Of a DNA stretch of 64,000 bases, positions 1 through 13,010 are shown one piece after another. Origin of the DNA: Lineus longissimus (Eukaryota > Nemertea > Pilidiophora > Heteronemertea > Lineidae); the NCBI RefSeq assembly GCF_910592395.1, contig NC_088323.1:15671501-15735500 (forward strand), given 5' to 3'. The translations under genes were made by a program, and so were the position numbers. The stretch's first letter is position 1; each line of letters starts with the position of its first letter. Below the pieces are notes generated by a model that saw nothing but the letters and a program-made list of their open reading frames with translations, did no database searches and was not told where the DNA came from.

Positions 1-146
1 TCCACTGATAGTCTCCACTGATAGTCTCCACTGATAGTCTCCACTGATAGTCTCCACTGATAGTCTCCACTGATAGTCTCCACTGATAGTCTCCACTGAT
101 ATTCTCCACTGATAGTCTCCACTGATAGTCTCCACTGATAGTCTCA
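1..146. repeat. 13-bp minisatellite at left edge
   Basis: About eleven head-to-tail copies of TCCACTGATAGTC, nearly identical; one copy has ATATTC in place of ATAGTC. The array runs off the left edge, so its true length is unknown. It would lie in the intron upstream of the first visible ALDH exon. Confidence 0.95.
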
Positions 147-423
147 ACTGGGCATGTGGCCAGTCTCTCGGTGTCCCAGAGAGGACAGTTCTGGAGCACA
201 TACTCTGGTGTTTGATCAGATGTATTGTGGTGGATGATAATGATAATAATAGAGAGGTTCAGATTTTGTTTTGAAAAGAAGAGCATGGGGATTTTTTTCT
301 GGCTGATGTCTTCACGTGAAATTTATTGTTTTGTATCAATGTTTCTAGGCTGACCAGTCATAAAAGAAAAATGGAAAGAGGATTTTATGACTTTTCTGAG
401 TCATCTAAATTTGTTTTCTTCAG

Positions 424-2272
<1,849 letters not shown>

Positions 2273-3282
2273 GACTCTGATTCCTCTTGGCATTCCAGGC
2301 TCCATGAATCCAGAGTCCAGTTTTTGCTAGTGGGCATTCCAGGCTCCATGAATCCAGAGTCCACGATTTGCCTGTGGACCTTGACAAGTCGTACTAAAAG
2401 ATGAAATTTTTGTCTTATAATTGGATCAGTGATACGATAAATCTGGCTGTGTCGCTTCAGATGTTTTACAATACAGTTGTTGTCAGAAGAAAGGTGTCTA
2501 ACAATTGGTTTAATTCGCAACCATCTGCTGGGGACAGATGATATTTAAGCAATGGCCAAGTGAAAAACAACAAATTTGCACAAATTCTAGCGTGCTGAAA
2601 TTTTCATGGTTAACTGTGCTCTGGGGTAAAGCTAGAGAGAAGTTGGACCCCTCAAATTCTTCCCAAGCATGTGAGGTTAATTGTCAATTAATCTTTATTT
2701 AAAATTTAATCATGACTGTGATTCGCTTTTCCAGTTTGCATTTGATTCAGAAATACTACATTCCTGACAAAAGGTATTAAATTTATAAATACAGGCTGTT
2801 AATTGATAGCTTGCCATTAGAAAATGCCTGTAGACTTTTTAGTTCAAGTCATTTTAAAAGATGATCAGCACATGTGGAAAAGGAAGCTCGTCCAATTTGA
2901 TGCCATCAGTCATAAAAATCAAAATCATAAAAGCTGTTTGATTCATTTGAAATAGAGGTGTCAACTCTTTAGTAGGACACTCTCTATTGGGTCACTGATT
3001 TTTGTCCAAAATAGTTTAATTCGAATTAGACGTCAGTAATCAGAACATCTCTTGATAAAATACAGCATATGTCAGTCCCAAGATGTCTATAAAATGGAGG
3101 TCCTAATGTACTTCTATTGAAAATGTGTGGGCATTTGCTAATGACCAAGTGTTAATTAACGACCTGAAGGTGTGTTATGGTCCAGTGATAATTGTTTGAA
3201 TTAATACAAATTTTATTATTTGATTTATAATTCTATCTTATCCTGTCTTGTTGTACTAGTAAGACACTCCTGAACAATTATC
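2273..3282. other. ALDH 3' flank, no gene seen
   Basis: A 45-bp direct duplication lies just after the stop (2286-2320 and 2331-2365, both containing GGCATTCCAGGCTCCATGAA). No AATAAA was seen near the stop; ATTAAA occurs at about 2776. 2953-3111 looks like a decayed copy of the pogo-like MITE (ACACTCTCTATTGGGTCACTG...CAGTCCCAAGATGTC). Otherwise AT-rich and unassigned. Confidence 0.5.
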
Positions 3283-4931
3283 AAAAGACAGTAGGTTGTC
3301 CACCAGCAAGGATATGATGTACTGGATGAAGGGCTCCCTATTCAGGGCGTCTCAATGACAGTAGGTTGTCCTCTGACAAGGACATGATGTACTGGATTAA
3401 GAACTCCCTATTCAGGGTGTCTCAAAGACAGTATAGCTGTCCTCCAACAAGGACATGATGCACTGGATAAATAGCTCCCTATTCAGGGTGTCTCAAAGAC
3501 AGTAGGCTGTCCTCCAACAAGGACATGATGTACTGGATGAAGGGCTCCCTATTCAGGGTGTCTCAATGACAGTAGGTTGTCCTCCAACAAGGACATGATG
3601 TACTGGATTAAAGGCTCCCTATTCAGGGTGTCTCAAAGACAGTAGGCTGTCCTCCGACAAGGACATGATGTACTGGATGAAGAACTCCCTATTCAGGGTG
3701 TCTCAAAGACAGTAGGTTGTCCTCCAACAAGGACATGATGTACTGGATGAAGGGCTCCCTATTCAGGGTGTCTCAATGACAGTAGGTTGTCCTCTGACAA
3801 GGACATGATGTACTGGATTAAGAACTCCCTATTCAGGGTGTCTCAAAGACAGTATAGCTGTCCTCCAACAAGGACATGATGCACTGGATAAAAGGCTCCC
3901 TATTCAGGGTGTCTCAAAGACAGTAGGCTGTCCTCCAACAAGGACATGATGCACTGGATGAAAGGCTCCCTATTCAGGGTGTCTCAAAAGACAGTAGGAT
4001 GTCCTCAGAAAAGGACATGATGTACTGGATGAAGGGTTCCCTATTCAGGGTGTCTCAAAGACAGTAGGCTGTCCTCCAACAAGGACATGTTGTACTGGAT
4101 GAAGAACTCCCTATTCAGGGTGTCTCAAAGACAGTAGGCTGTCCTCCAACAAGGACATGATGTACTGGATGAAGAACTCCCTATTCAGGGTGTCTCAAAG
4201 ACAGTAGGCTGTCCTCCAACAAGGACATGATGCACTGGATGAAAGGCTCCCTATTCAGGGTGTCTCAAAGACAGTAGGCTGTCCTCCAACAAGGACATGA
4301 TGCACTGGATAAAAGGCTCCCTATTCAGGGTGTCTCAAAGACAGTAGGCTGTCCTCCAACAAGGACATGATGCACTGGATGAAGAACTCCCTATTCAGGG
4401 TGTCTCAAAGACAGTAGGCTGTCCTCCAACAAGGACATGATGTACTGGATGAAGAACTCCCTATTCAGGGTGTCTCAAAGACAGTAGGCTGTCCTCCAAC
4501 AAGGACATGATGCACTGGATGAAAGGCTCCCTATTCAGGGTGTCTCAAAGACAGTAGGCTGTCCTCCAACAAGGACATGATGTACTGGATGAAGGGCTCC
4601 CTATTCAGGGTGTCTCAAAGACAGTAGGATGTCCTCAGAAAAGGACATGATGTACTGGATGAAGGGCTCCCTATTCATGGTGTCTCAAAGACAGTAGGTT
4701 GACCTCCGACAAGGACATGATGTACTGGATGAAGAACTCCCTATTCAGGGTGTCTCAAAGACAGTAGGTTGTCCACTGACAAGGACATGATGCACTGGAT
4801 GAAGGGCTCCCTATTCAGGGTGTCTCAAAGACAGTAGGTTGTCCACTGACAAGGACATGATGCACTGGATGAAGGGCACGCTATTCAAGGTGTCTCAAAG
4901 ACAGTAGGCTGTCCTCCGACAAGAACATGAC
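3283..4931 (+). repeat. 70-bp satellite, array 1 (forward)
   Basis: About 23 units of a 70-bp repeat. The unit includes GTCCTCCAACAAGGAC, GGATGAAGAACTCCCTATTC and GGGTGTCTCAAAGACA. Units differ mainly at AGGCTG/AGGTTG and GAAGAAC/GAAGGGC. Each unit contains two short dyads (GTCCT...AGGAC and TGTCTcaaAGACA). Orientation reverses abruptly at about 4931. Confidence 0.95.
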
Positions 4932-6212
4932 TAAATCCAGTACATCATGTCCTTGTTTGAGGTCAACCTACTGTCTTTGAGACACCCTTGTTCCGTCTAG
5001 AGACAGTCTTGAGGACAACTTTTCGATTAGTTATAATGTGTAATGCCAGGTGGCTCCCCTCATCGCTTTTGGGAAAAACCCGCTTCATGCAGAGAATGTG
5101 TTGTGACATTTTTAAGGCGAATAAACGGCCAAAAGCCACGTGAGATCAAATCGTATCGTCGTCTAATGTTCAACGGAACAACTGTCTTTGAGACACCCTG
5201 ATTAGGAAGTTATTCATCGAGTACATCATGTCCTTGCAGGAGGGCAACTTACTGTCTTTTGAGACACCCTGAATAGGGAGTTCTTCATCCAGTCCATCAT
5301 GTCCTTGTTGGAGGACAGCCTACTGTCTTTGAGACACCCTGAATAGGGAGTTCTTCATCCAGTCCATCATGTCCTTGTTGGAGGACAGCCTACTGTCTTT
5401 GAGACACCCTGAATAGGGAGTTCTTCATCCAGTCCATCATGTCCTTGTTGGAGGACAACCTACTGTCTTTGAGACACCCTGAATAGGGAGTTCTTCATCC
5501 AGTACATCATGTCCTTGTTGGAGGACAGCCTACTGTCTTTGAGACACCATGAATAGGGAGTTCTTCATCCAGTACATCATGTCCTTGTTGGAGGACAACC
5601 TACTGTCTTTGAGACACCCTGAATAGGGAGTTCTTCATCCAGTACATCATGTCCTTGTTGGAGGACAGCCTACTGTCTTTGAGACACCCTGAATAGGGAG
5701 TTCTTCATCCAGTACATCATGTCCTTGTTGGAGGACAGCCTACTGTCTTTGAGACACCCTGAATAGGGAGTTCTTCATCCAGTACATCATGTCCTTGTTG
5801 GAGGACAACCTACTGTCTTTGAGACACCCTGAATAGGGAGTTCTTCATCCAGTACATCATGTCCTTGTTGGAGGACAGCCTACTGTCTTTGAGACACCCT
5901 GAATAGGGAGTTCTTCATCCAGTACATCATGTCCTTGTCGGAGGACAACCTACTGTCTTTGAGACACCCTGAATAGGGAGTTCTTCATCCAGTACATCAT
6001 GTCCTTGTTGGAGGACAACCTACTGTCTTTGAGACACCCTGAATAGGGAGCCCTTCATCCAGTACATCATGTCCTTGTCGGAGGACAGCCTACTGTCTTT
6101 GAGACACCCTGAATAGGGAGGCCTTAATCCAGTACATTATGTCCTTGCTGGAGGACGGCCTACTGTCTTTGAGACACCCTGAATAGGGAGTTCTTCATCC
6201 TGACATCATGTC
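4932..6212 (-). repeat. 70-bp satellite, array 2 (inverted)
   Basis: The same 70-bp unit as array 1, now in reverse complement (GAGACACCCTGAATAGGGAG, CATCATGTCCTTGTTGGAGG). About 16 units, interrupted near its start by a ~194-bp non-satellite segment. It ends at the left border of inverted-duplication arm A. Confidence 0.95.
4988..5181. mobile_element. Segment inserted in satellite near its turning point
   Basis: Unique sequence bounded by TTGTTCCGT (4988-4996) and its exact reverse complement ACGGAACAA (5173-5181). It lies inside the satellite about 57 bp after the orientation switch. The short inverted ends suggest a small TIR element; no clear target duplication was seen. Confidence 0.5.
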
Positions 6213-7422
6213 ATTGTCGGAGGAGCCAGGAGTTTCAGCTTATTTTCCATCTATGTATTTTTGATATTTTCTCAAACTCCTTGGTCAATTTCAAAGACGT
6301 TAAGTTAGTGAATTGAAGTTTGGGAGTTAGGAAGGAATATTCATAAATTGTCTGACAAGAAATGAGCCCACAGAAGATTTAACAATTTTATAATAGATTT
6401 CATTGGATATAAAAACACTCAATGTGTGCAATTACTGATTACAAATACAAAAGTTAGCGATACATCAATGGCGTATTGATTAATAGCTGTGTTATCATCT
6501 CATGGCGGTTATTCAAATAAACAAACTACCTATGGGCCAAGATAAGGTATGATGACATCATTCAGCAGGCAGTATTGGGCCACAAGTGCATTTAGATACA
6601 TGATCACAGGGTGTATCAAAAAACCCAAACATGACATCTAGCACCTTTAAACTCACACCATCTTGGACGGGTTTATGAAGTAATTTGTAAACACATGTGA
6701 TCCAACGATTTAAAACTGCAACAACATGATATAACAGACTTACTAAGACAACTGGATAATAGTCACCAGAAATCAAAGAATTAATGGAATGTTCTGTAAA
6801 AAACTGTATCACCAAGACCACTGGGAAAAAAACAGTCAATAAAATTGATTAATCTCAGCCATTTCTGAATACTTTGCCACAGAAAATAATTCTGAAATTG
6901 CCTTTGATATTCAACTTAATCCATACCATTGGTGATTGCGATAATAAACCTACACCTGATAAAATTGTACGTGGTATATAATTAAAATCCCTGGTCTTCC
7001 AAAGAGAAACAAATCACAACCGGCAGCTACATGTATAAAGGCATTCGACAGTATCATGATGCCACTAAAAAAGCTTAAAATCATTCATTCAATCTGCCCA
7101 CACATGTCCTTGACACTCAAAGCAAAATGGAACTTAAATTTATAAAACGCCCTCCCCTTATTAAGTCAATCTATTCAGCAGCCGCCTAGATAGTTTATAT
7201 AACTAATGAGGTCTGGGATTCATACCTAAATGATAAAAATCTTTAAAGCTCATATAAAGGTCTTTCAACCCCTTTCGAGAGTATCCAGACAGATTGAACC
7301 CTACTCAGTAATCAGAATTCGTCGACTGCAAATCAGGAAATATTTTCGGCAAGAGTGCACGTTTTTGTAAATTTGCATTTGGAAATTACTGTGACAGTGT
7401 TCTCGCCCGATAGGGAAAAATC

Positions 7423-7686
7423 TTAACGTCCAACAAAAACAAATGTGAACAAAACAGGCAGAGTGATAGCAGCCACGGAAACCTTCAATGATGCGGCTGT
7501 ACCATCCTTAATAATCCTGCCATCCCTATCTTCCTCCAAATTCCTTTCCAATGCGGCCTCATAGCAAGCCACGTTATTCTCATACTCAGATATCTTCTCT
7601 TTGACGTTGTTTATACACGCCTGGGTGTTGTCGTAATATGCACGACGGAATATGGCTTGGGTTCGCTGGTATTCAAAATTCACAAC
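7423..7686 (-). CDS. Terminal exon of Cys-rich gene, arm A
   Basis: 264 nt: 87 residues plus the stop. It is 9 nt shorter than the arm B exon, by three residues in the GT-AASL stretch before the hydrophobic tail. Confidence 0.6.
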   Translation of the reverse strand, partial: VVNFEYQRTQAIFRRAYYDNTQACINNVKEKISEYENNVACYEAALERNLEEDRDGRIIKDGTAASLKVSVAAITLPVLFTFVFVGR

Positions 7687-8697
7687 CTAAAACAGAATAT
7701 GAGAGAGGTAAAATCTTAAAGGGACAACTTGGGTGGGATGTTGGTTTGTCATACAAAAATGGCTTCCAACAGGACCGTGACTTCTCCAAACAGGATAATT
7801 GAAAAACCATTGAACTGGAATGAACAAGGCACCAGAACGGGGTGTAATCCTAGGCCTGCCTGAAATTCACATACCATGTCCAAAACTGCCTCCCAACACT
7901 GTCCAAAATCATAATTAGAACTCGGCATTAGTGCCATACTACTAGTGGCGGTGCATGGTGTCAAACAGGGTCACTATCCTCCAAGCCAGGTGACTACCAC
8001 ACCAAAGTTGTCCCTTTAAAGTAAACTAATCCAGGCCTTCTGGTTGTGACACTGCCCTGATGAGACCGATTTGGGACAAATGAAATCTACATCTATCTGG
8101 AAACCAAGGAAGCTCTCTCTGCTTGATACATGTAAGGCAAAGTGGTACAATTATGACCCCAGTAAACTTATAGTCTGTAGTGTTGAAAGAGCTGGCAGTA
8201 CAAATCAATGCACACCGAGTCTATAATTGTACCTCTTAACCTTACACGTAGCAATGGATGACGTAATGGGTGTTTTCATCACATCTATGATTCACATAGG
8301 ATGTACGTAACTGAATGTTTTGTTTTGTTTGGTGTTTTGAATTGGAAGTGACTTTCTGACCGCACAACCAGCCCAAGTGTAGATCCAATTTCAGCAGGGC
8401 TTAGTGTGCGCGTGTTTTAGAAATGATACAAACGGCCTGCTATGGGAGGACGTGTCAACCTCACACTCACCACACAACTCCATCCAGTCGCCGTACGAAG
8501 ACTAGCAACCTCTCCGTCATTGTGTGTCTCAGCCTCGAGGCACGCTTTCTGGTTCTTAAGATAATCCTTGTAGCCGAGACCTAGTCTGGCGATCCGTCTC
8601 CTGAACTCGTCCATCTTGGCATCGTTGATGTTGACAGACTCACCCTCGGTGAAGTTACCATTGTAGAAACACTCTTTGCAGAGACCACAAAAGACGC
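7423..8697 (-). CDS. Cys-rich, probably membrane-anchored protein, arm A copy
   Basis: Not recognised. Two minus-strand exons, 8697-8471 and 7686-7423, join in frame (acceptor CAG at 8700-8698, donor GTGAGT from 8470, acceptor TAG before 7686). The first encodes a CGLCKEC cluster, then GESVNINDAKMDEFRRRIAR and more Cys. The second encodes NFEYQRTQAIFRRAYYDN, two further Cys, and a hydrophobic tail VAAITLPVLFTFVFVGR before the stop. A hydrophobic C-terminal tail after small residues fits a GPI-anchor signal or single membrane segment; the exported location is inferred. The frame also stays open upstream of 8697 to an ATG at 8809 in good context (AAAATGG), so either there is an unseen 5' exon or translation starts there without a signal peptide. 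Purifying selection is suggested because both copies stay open. Confidence 0.6.
7720..8015. mobile_element. TTAA-flanked MITE in arm A intron
   Basis: Inverted ends AAGGGACAAC and GTTGTCCCTT are flanked by TTAA on both sides (7716-7719, 8016-8019). TTAA targets suggest a piggyBac- or Kolobok-type source. The same element sits in the same intron of arm B, so it inserted before the duplication. A separate copy is at 30516-30800. Confidence 0.75.
8471..8697 (-). CDS. Exon of Cys-rich gene, arm A
   Basis: 227 nt, the same length as its partner in arm B. It starts one base into a Gly codon and ends in phase 0 after ...GWSCV. Seven residues differ from the partner over about 76. Confidence 0.6.
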
Positions 8698-8809
8698 CTG
8701 TTACGAGATAGAGCAAGAGGTTAATGTGGCTGTCATTAGGCAGGTTATGCTTTTTGAGACATGTACTTCGGTTGCCTGTGATTCTAAGGGTGGACGTAGG
8801 TATCACCAT

Positions 8810-9256
8810 TCTAGCTAGACCTCAAAATCCTAATGCAATTAAAACTTCTTCAAACGTAGTGAATTCTCATTTCAAGGGCTGAAGTCTGTTCTTTGTTTTC
8901 AAGAGAACAGCCTCCAGGGTTTTAAATGAGCATCCAATTCATTTGGAAAGATTTTTCATTGCTCTAGGATTTGGAGGTCTCGCCAAAATGGCGGTACCTA
9001 TGGTCAACCCTTAAATACATGTAAAATCTTATACAGAATGTATACAATATTCTCGGAGCACAGTACTGAGTACATTTATGCGCCGGTCTAGTTGAAACAA
9101 CAGCTTCTCAATTGCGAATCAGGTGTGTTAGGCAAAGACACTTGCTTGAGCCACTACTACAGCACTGCAGCTTAGGCAAGGCCAAGTGTCATGAATAAAA
9201 GATGTAATCTTGATTCCACAACAGACTAGCAAAGGAAAGCCAGCATGCCATGTGTG
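8810..9256. other. Arm A sequence upstream of the Cys-rich gene
   Basis: Matches 34850-35280 in reverse. Promoter and any 5' exon of the Cys-rich gene should lie here, but I could not identify a signal-peptide exon or TATA box. Homology between the arms stops at about 9256, where retroelement sequence begins. Confidence 0.4.
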
Positions 9257-9457
9257 GTTTTCATTTACGTCCAGGTTCATGATCCGAACTGGTATCGTTG
9301 CGTCCAAAGCATTAGCTACTATACGCGCCACAAGTACGTCGTTACCCGGTCTTGGTTCCTGAATTCCGTTGAACTTCAGCATGGGATTGCCACGGTCATG
9401 GAGTAATCGCCCTGGGCAAATAACATCAGAGTGTGGTGGAATAATACGCTCCTCCAT
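9257..9457 (-). pseudogene. Retroelement pol fragment, protease-RT linker
   Basis: Encodes RIIPPHSDVICPGRL and VARIVANALDATIPVRIMNL, typical of the Gypsy linker before reverse transcriptase. The open frame runs on across the truncation point into arm sequence as far as 9128, giving a chimeric reading frame. Confidence 0.6.
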
Positions 9458-9514
9458 GGTCTAACTTGACACACGCCTTGCGGCTTGGGCTCCCTAAAAG
9501 CTAATGTGAGAATC

Positions 9515-9901
9515 TCATCTCCTATTCGCAGCTGGTGTTGGCGGGGGGGGGGGGGGGGTTAAGGAGATATTGTGGGCCAGCATAAAGTCCCACCCAAGGA
9601 TCAATGGGCTGTCTACATTGCGGACAACTCTGAAGTGGTGAAGTAAATCAAGGTTGCCCAAGGTCACAATTACCGTCGAGCAACCTTTGACATCGAGGGT
9701 GTCACCAGTCACAGAATGCGGTTTCTCACTGCAGTGCTCCAGCACGAGTTCCGGGGGTTGACAGCCCCGCCAAAGATTTTCACGTATCACAGAAATCTCC
9801 GCACCTGTGTCAACTAATGCAAGTCCCTCGTATTTGCCAATCTTCACTTTCACCCTTGGCATTACTTTCCTTGGGTCAAGACTTTGCTGGTTGGCCGCCA
9901 A
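9515..9901 (-). pseudogene. Retroelement aspartic protease
   Basis: Retropepsin-like: the catalytic motif ALVDTGAEISVI lies near residues 29-40 and the second conserved block ILGWDF near residue 97. A 16-base G run (9543-9558) encodes a proline tract just before the stop and is a likely slippage point. The frame differs from gag and from the zinc knuckle. Confidence 0.8.
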
Positions 9902-9960
9902 GTGACCCTCCTTGACGGCCGAAGCTATTCCCCCTGCCCCTGGTTATACTTCAGATTCTA

Positions 9961-10002
9961 GCAATACCGCCATATGTGGCCTGGCTGGCCACAATAATCA
10001 CA
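9961..10002 (-). pseudogene. Gag CCHC zinc knuckle
   Basis: Encodes CDYCGQPGHIWRYC, the C-x2-C-x4-H-x4-C nucleocapsid motif. A stop follows directly, so it is disconnected from the protease frame. Confidence 0.8.
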
Positions 10003-10191
10003 CAGGCCCTTAAAGGGCATTGGTTCAGCTGACTGCTGTCCTTGGCTAGCTTGCCGGTTCTGTTGACCTACGTGGTACCATCCCCGTTGGCCATTTGAGG
10101 ATGGAGTCGACCACGTCTGTCCCCTATTCGGTGGGGTCCCGGCTTGTTGTTGCTGTTGCTGTTGCTGGGCTTCTTACTGACCCTTGTGGTC

Positions 10192-11015
10192 TCAATTACG
10201 CCCTGGATTGCGGCTTCTATTTCTAGGGAAGTTCGGCCTCGTATGAAACCGTCCGCAACCGCGTCCGGCCCCACCATTACCTGCTAGGCCGGCCTCAGAA
10301 CCAGGCTCCGGTTGGTGGTAACCACCAGACATCGACGGATCACGCTGGGTTGCCCTCTCCATCCGCATCTCCTTCATCTGTTCTCCTGGTAGTTTGACCT
10401 GGACTGTCAAATCCCGCAGTGCTGATGAGTCGGCCACAGAACCAGACCAGGGTTTTTTAGATTGTTTACACTGCAGAGGGAGTGTACTTGTGCTACCCGC
10501 CGAACCTGCTCATATTGTTCGGCCAATTGAACAGCAGCCCGTAGGGTGGCGGGGTTGTTTGTCAGGAGATGCAATTGTGTATTCCCGTCCACGATTCCCC
10601 TGATAAATTGCTCTTTTGCAAGAGCCTCCCTAGCTGCTGCCGGGAAGTCAGCATATGCAAGGGTGATCGCTTGCATAATGCGGAGTTCAAAAGCTGACAT
10701 CGTCTCACCCGGCTGTCGAGTCATGCCCATGAATTCCAGCCGCCTGAGGAGTGCATAGTCTCCAGGCACCAAGCGATCCCTCAGGGCCTGTTTCAGGAGG
10801 TCGTACGTAATTGGCCTTCTCCGCAGCCGTCAGGCCATCATAGGTAAGGAAGGCCCTTCCTCCAAGGAACATTGGCAGGACAACATGCCTGGCCTGGCCG
10901 CCTTCTGGGTCGGATGTGGAGCAAAAAGCTCAAACTTTTTGACCCACAAGTCGAAATTATCTCCTGACTCGCCGGAGAACTCGGTCAGCTTTGGCCTAAT
11001 ATTATTAGCCGCCAT
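10192..11015 (-). pseudogene. Broken gag of the LTR retrotransposon
   Basis: The start MAANNIRPKLTEFSGESGDN (ATG at 11015) opens gag. A central piece (10772-10407) has FELRIMQAITLAYADFP and EQFIRGIVDGNTQL, like gag capsid regions. A basic Gly/Arg/Asn-rich end (10437-10192) precedes the zinc knuckle. At least one frameshift separates the pieces. Confidence 0.7.
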
Positions 11016-11553
11016 GGTTAATTTAATTAAGTAACAAGACCCCTTTTTTCTTTTTCTTTTTCTTACACTTTACTCGGCACCATCTAGCCTGCTCAAAGGA
11101 TTCTATCGCCTCTTGAATCCGCTTCCTGATCTCACACACAAAGTGAGCCTTGGTGGTGCTGCTGGGGTACACTCGATCCGTCCCTCGAACTCAACCTGCC
11201 TACAGAAACCGCGGTCACGTGGCATCGCTCTGGTCATTACGAAAAGTCGACTGGATTGTCGGACGGGTTGATTCGAAGCGGGTCTTATTTTCGGACACCG
11301 GACGTCGAATAATGTACGGTTTTTAAGTGATTATAGTGGCGGCAGAACCAACTAGCATTTATGATTTAAGTACAATATGCATGCCTACATGTCCTCATGG
11401 GCTTTTTGTGCGATAGTGAGTGATTTATAGGCCTAAAATTATCATTTTTATAATTTGGCGGGAAATAGGCACAAATCGTGCCGTCACGGTCAAAACTTTC
11501 GACGCTACTGTCGAGGAAATCGGGTTCTCTCGTCTCAGTTCTTTTTGGACAGG
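11016..11553 (-). other. Retroelement leader
   Basis: About 540 bp between primer-binding site and gag start with no long open frame. It is probably the untranslated leader, though unusually long; a nested insertion is possible. Confidence 0.5.
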
Positions 11554-11571
11554 CCTTCTCGTTGGGCGCCA
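11554..11571 (-). promoter_or_regulatory. Primer-binding site of LTR retrotransposon
   Basis: On the minus strand TGGCGCCCAACGAGAAGG begins with TGG, the complement of a tRNA CCA end. It lies 2 nt past the LTR border. The priming tRNA is not identified. Confidence 0.75.
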
Positions 11572-11573
11572 GA

Positions 11574-11775
11574 TGTAAAGGTCGCTTATTTCCTCATTTT
11601 GCTCGGCGTTTGATCGAAAGATGACTCGTGGTTACAACATAAATACCAACTTTTATTCTCAAAATCTGAACTTCGTTTGGAAACTCCAAGGGCGTCACCG
11701 GAAGAGAGCACTGCGCAGCTGCTTTGCGCAGTGCTGAATGTTAAAGGGGCAGTGGCCCAATATGTGCCCGCCACA
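11574..11775 (-). repeat. 5' LTR, 202 bp
   Basis: Minus-strand borders are TGTGGCGGGCAC and CCTTTACA (TG...CA). It contains AATAAA (in ATTCTC complement near 11650) and a strong hairpin GCACTGCGCAG...TGCGCAGTGC (about 11706-11735). No second LTR is in the window. Confidence 0.8.
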
Positions 11776-12330
11776 TTTTAGACAACAACTCGCTAATCAA
11801 GCACACAAATGTCATGAAACGATCAGGAAATTTGGAAAATGTCCTGCTTATTTCGTTTATGACCATTAAACCTGGTGGACGCTGTTTAGTATAACTACTT
11901 TTTTAGTGTTCTAACTTCCTTGTTCTATTCTAGGCTACTTCTAGGTCATGAATCTTTTCGTCATTTGTAGGAAATTACAAAACATTTTTACACTATAACC
12001 TACCACAAAAGATGCTACAAATCACAAATATGAACAGTAGTTGCTTCATAATTTTCTCCTGGAAAGATTATTATCGACGAAATCGGTAAAAAATAACACA
12101 AAGGCACAACCCCCAAAAAGTTGCGAAACTGGAACAAAAGTTTTGCGACTTCAGCCGGTTTCTGGCACCTACTCAAGACCCATAAGAAGGTTTTAAAATA
12201 AATTGAATCCAATTTATAAATACGTTGATGAATATAATTATTTTGATAAATTAAGGACCTTTTCGAGGAAAAGAACAGCACAATAGGTTATTACGACATG
12301 TGAAAGCGCCATCTAGTTATTGTTTACATT

Positions 12331-13010
12331 TAGCGTGCTCCTAGCTCTGTTCATATATTGCCAATTGGGCCGGACATTCACGAAAACCCCCAAATATTTT
12401 ACATTTCTTCCTGAATAATTCTTACAGTGACCATTCTCCCATGAAAGACAGTTGCTTACGCTACACAAAAATCAAAAAAATTCGAGGGTCAACCATTGAA
12501 CTTTTGAGATATGTTGAATTTTGCACAAATCAGCGAAAAACGCACTAACTGGCACTTGACGGCATTTCAACACGGGGCCGACGCACATCCCACTTTCAGT
12601 GTACACATACGCCGGAATCAAACAATAGCAAATGCGTAGTTTCTTGTTAGCCGCCTGTTGAGTAGCGCTCTAGGTTTCAGAAACTCAAAAAAGGATGTCT
12701 TTGCCAAAACAACTGCTAAATCAACACTGACATACTGTAACTTAGTGTTGCCCAATTGGCAATATTGCCATTTGCCATTTTGAGATGGTGAACAGAGCTA
12801 GGAGCAAATGCGACGCTTATGATTTATTTAAAGAAATAAAATGCCCGATTTTACATCCTGCAGAATCAGGGGAATCGGGCGTTTCCAGTGATATACGACA
12901 CAAATGGGTTGTCCTCATGCATTCACTTTGGAAACGCATTTTAAAATCGATGTTACGTCCTGTTAATGGGGCACGTCATCATCGCGTAAATTTGGGAAAA
13001 ACTCCCTAAT
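12331..13010. repeat. Dispersed repeat shared with 32.2-32.7 kb
   Basis: GCTCCTAGCTCTGTTCA, ATTGCCAATTGGGCCGGACA and CACGAAAACCCCCAAAT near 12340-12400 recur in the same orientation at 32345-32430. 12785-12925 (AACAGAGCTAGGAGCAAATG, GTTTCCAGTGATATACGACA) matches 32222-32362 in reverse. The mixed orientations suggest a TIR element rather than arm homology. The encoded MVNRARSKCDAYDLFKEIKC is kept in both copies; function unknown. Confidence 0.55.

Larger units (their letters stand above)
9257..11775 (-). mobile_element. Truncated, frameshifted Ty3/Gypsy-like LTR retrotransposon
   Basis: Read on the minus strand: a 202-bp LTR (11775-11574), primer-binding site, leader, gag, CCHC zinc knuckle, aspartic protease, and the start of the protease-RT linker. 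It stops at 9257. Reverse transcriptase, RNase H, integrase and the 3' LTR are absent. Gag, knuckle and protease lie in different frames, so the copy is dead unless trans-acting proteins move it. It is present in arm A only. The class is judged from the protease and the linker motif IPVRIMNL. Confidence 0.85.
6225..12145 (+). repeat. Large inverted duplication, arm A
   Basis: Long stretches match the reverse complement of 33560-41510. Matching blocks include 6225-6530 with 41230-41510, 6540-7080 with 39290-39835, 7080-7420 with 36990-37320, 7423-8830 with 35280-36690, 8830-9256 with 34850-35280, and 11946-12145 with 33560-33758. Blocks are separated by arm-specific insertions. Confidence 0.9.

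Noticed and set aside
3283-6212. CRISPR-like array
   Set aside because: The units are contiguous 70-bp satellite copies with no unique spacers, in a eukaryotic context.
7749-7964. Open frame conserved in both arms (36139-36351)
   Set aside because: It lies within the TTAA-flanked MITE, so conservation reflects the shared element.
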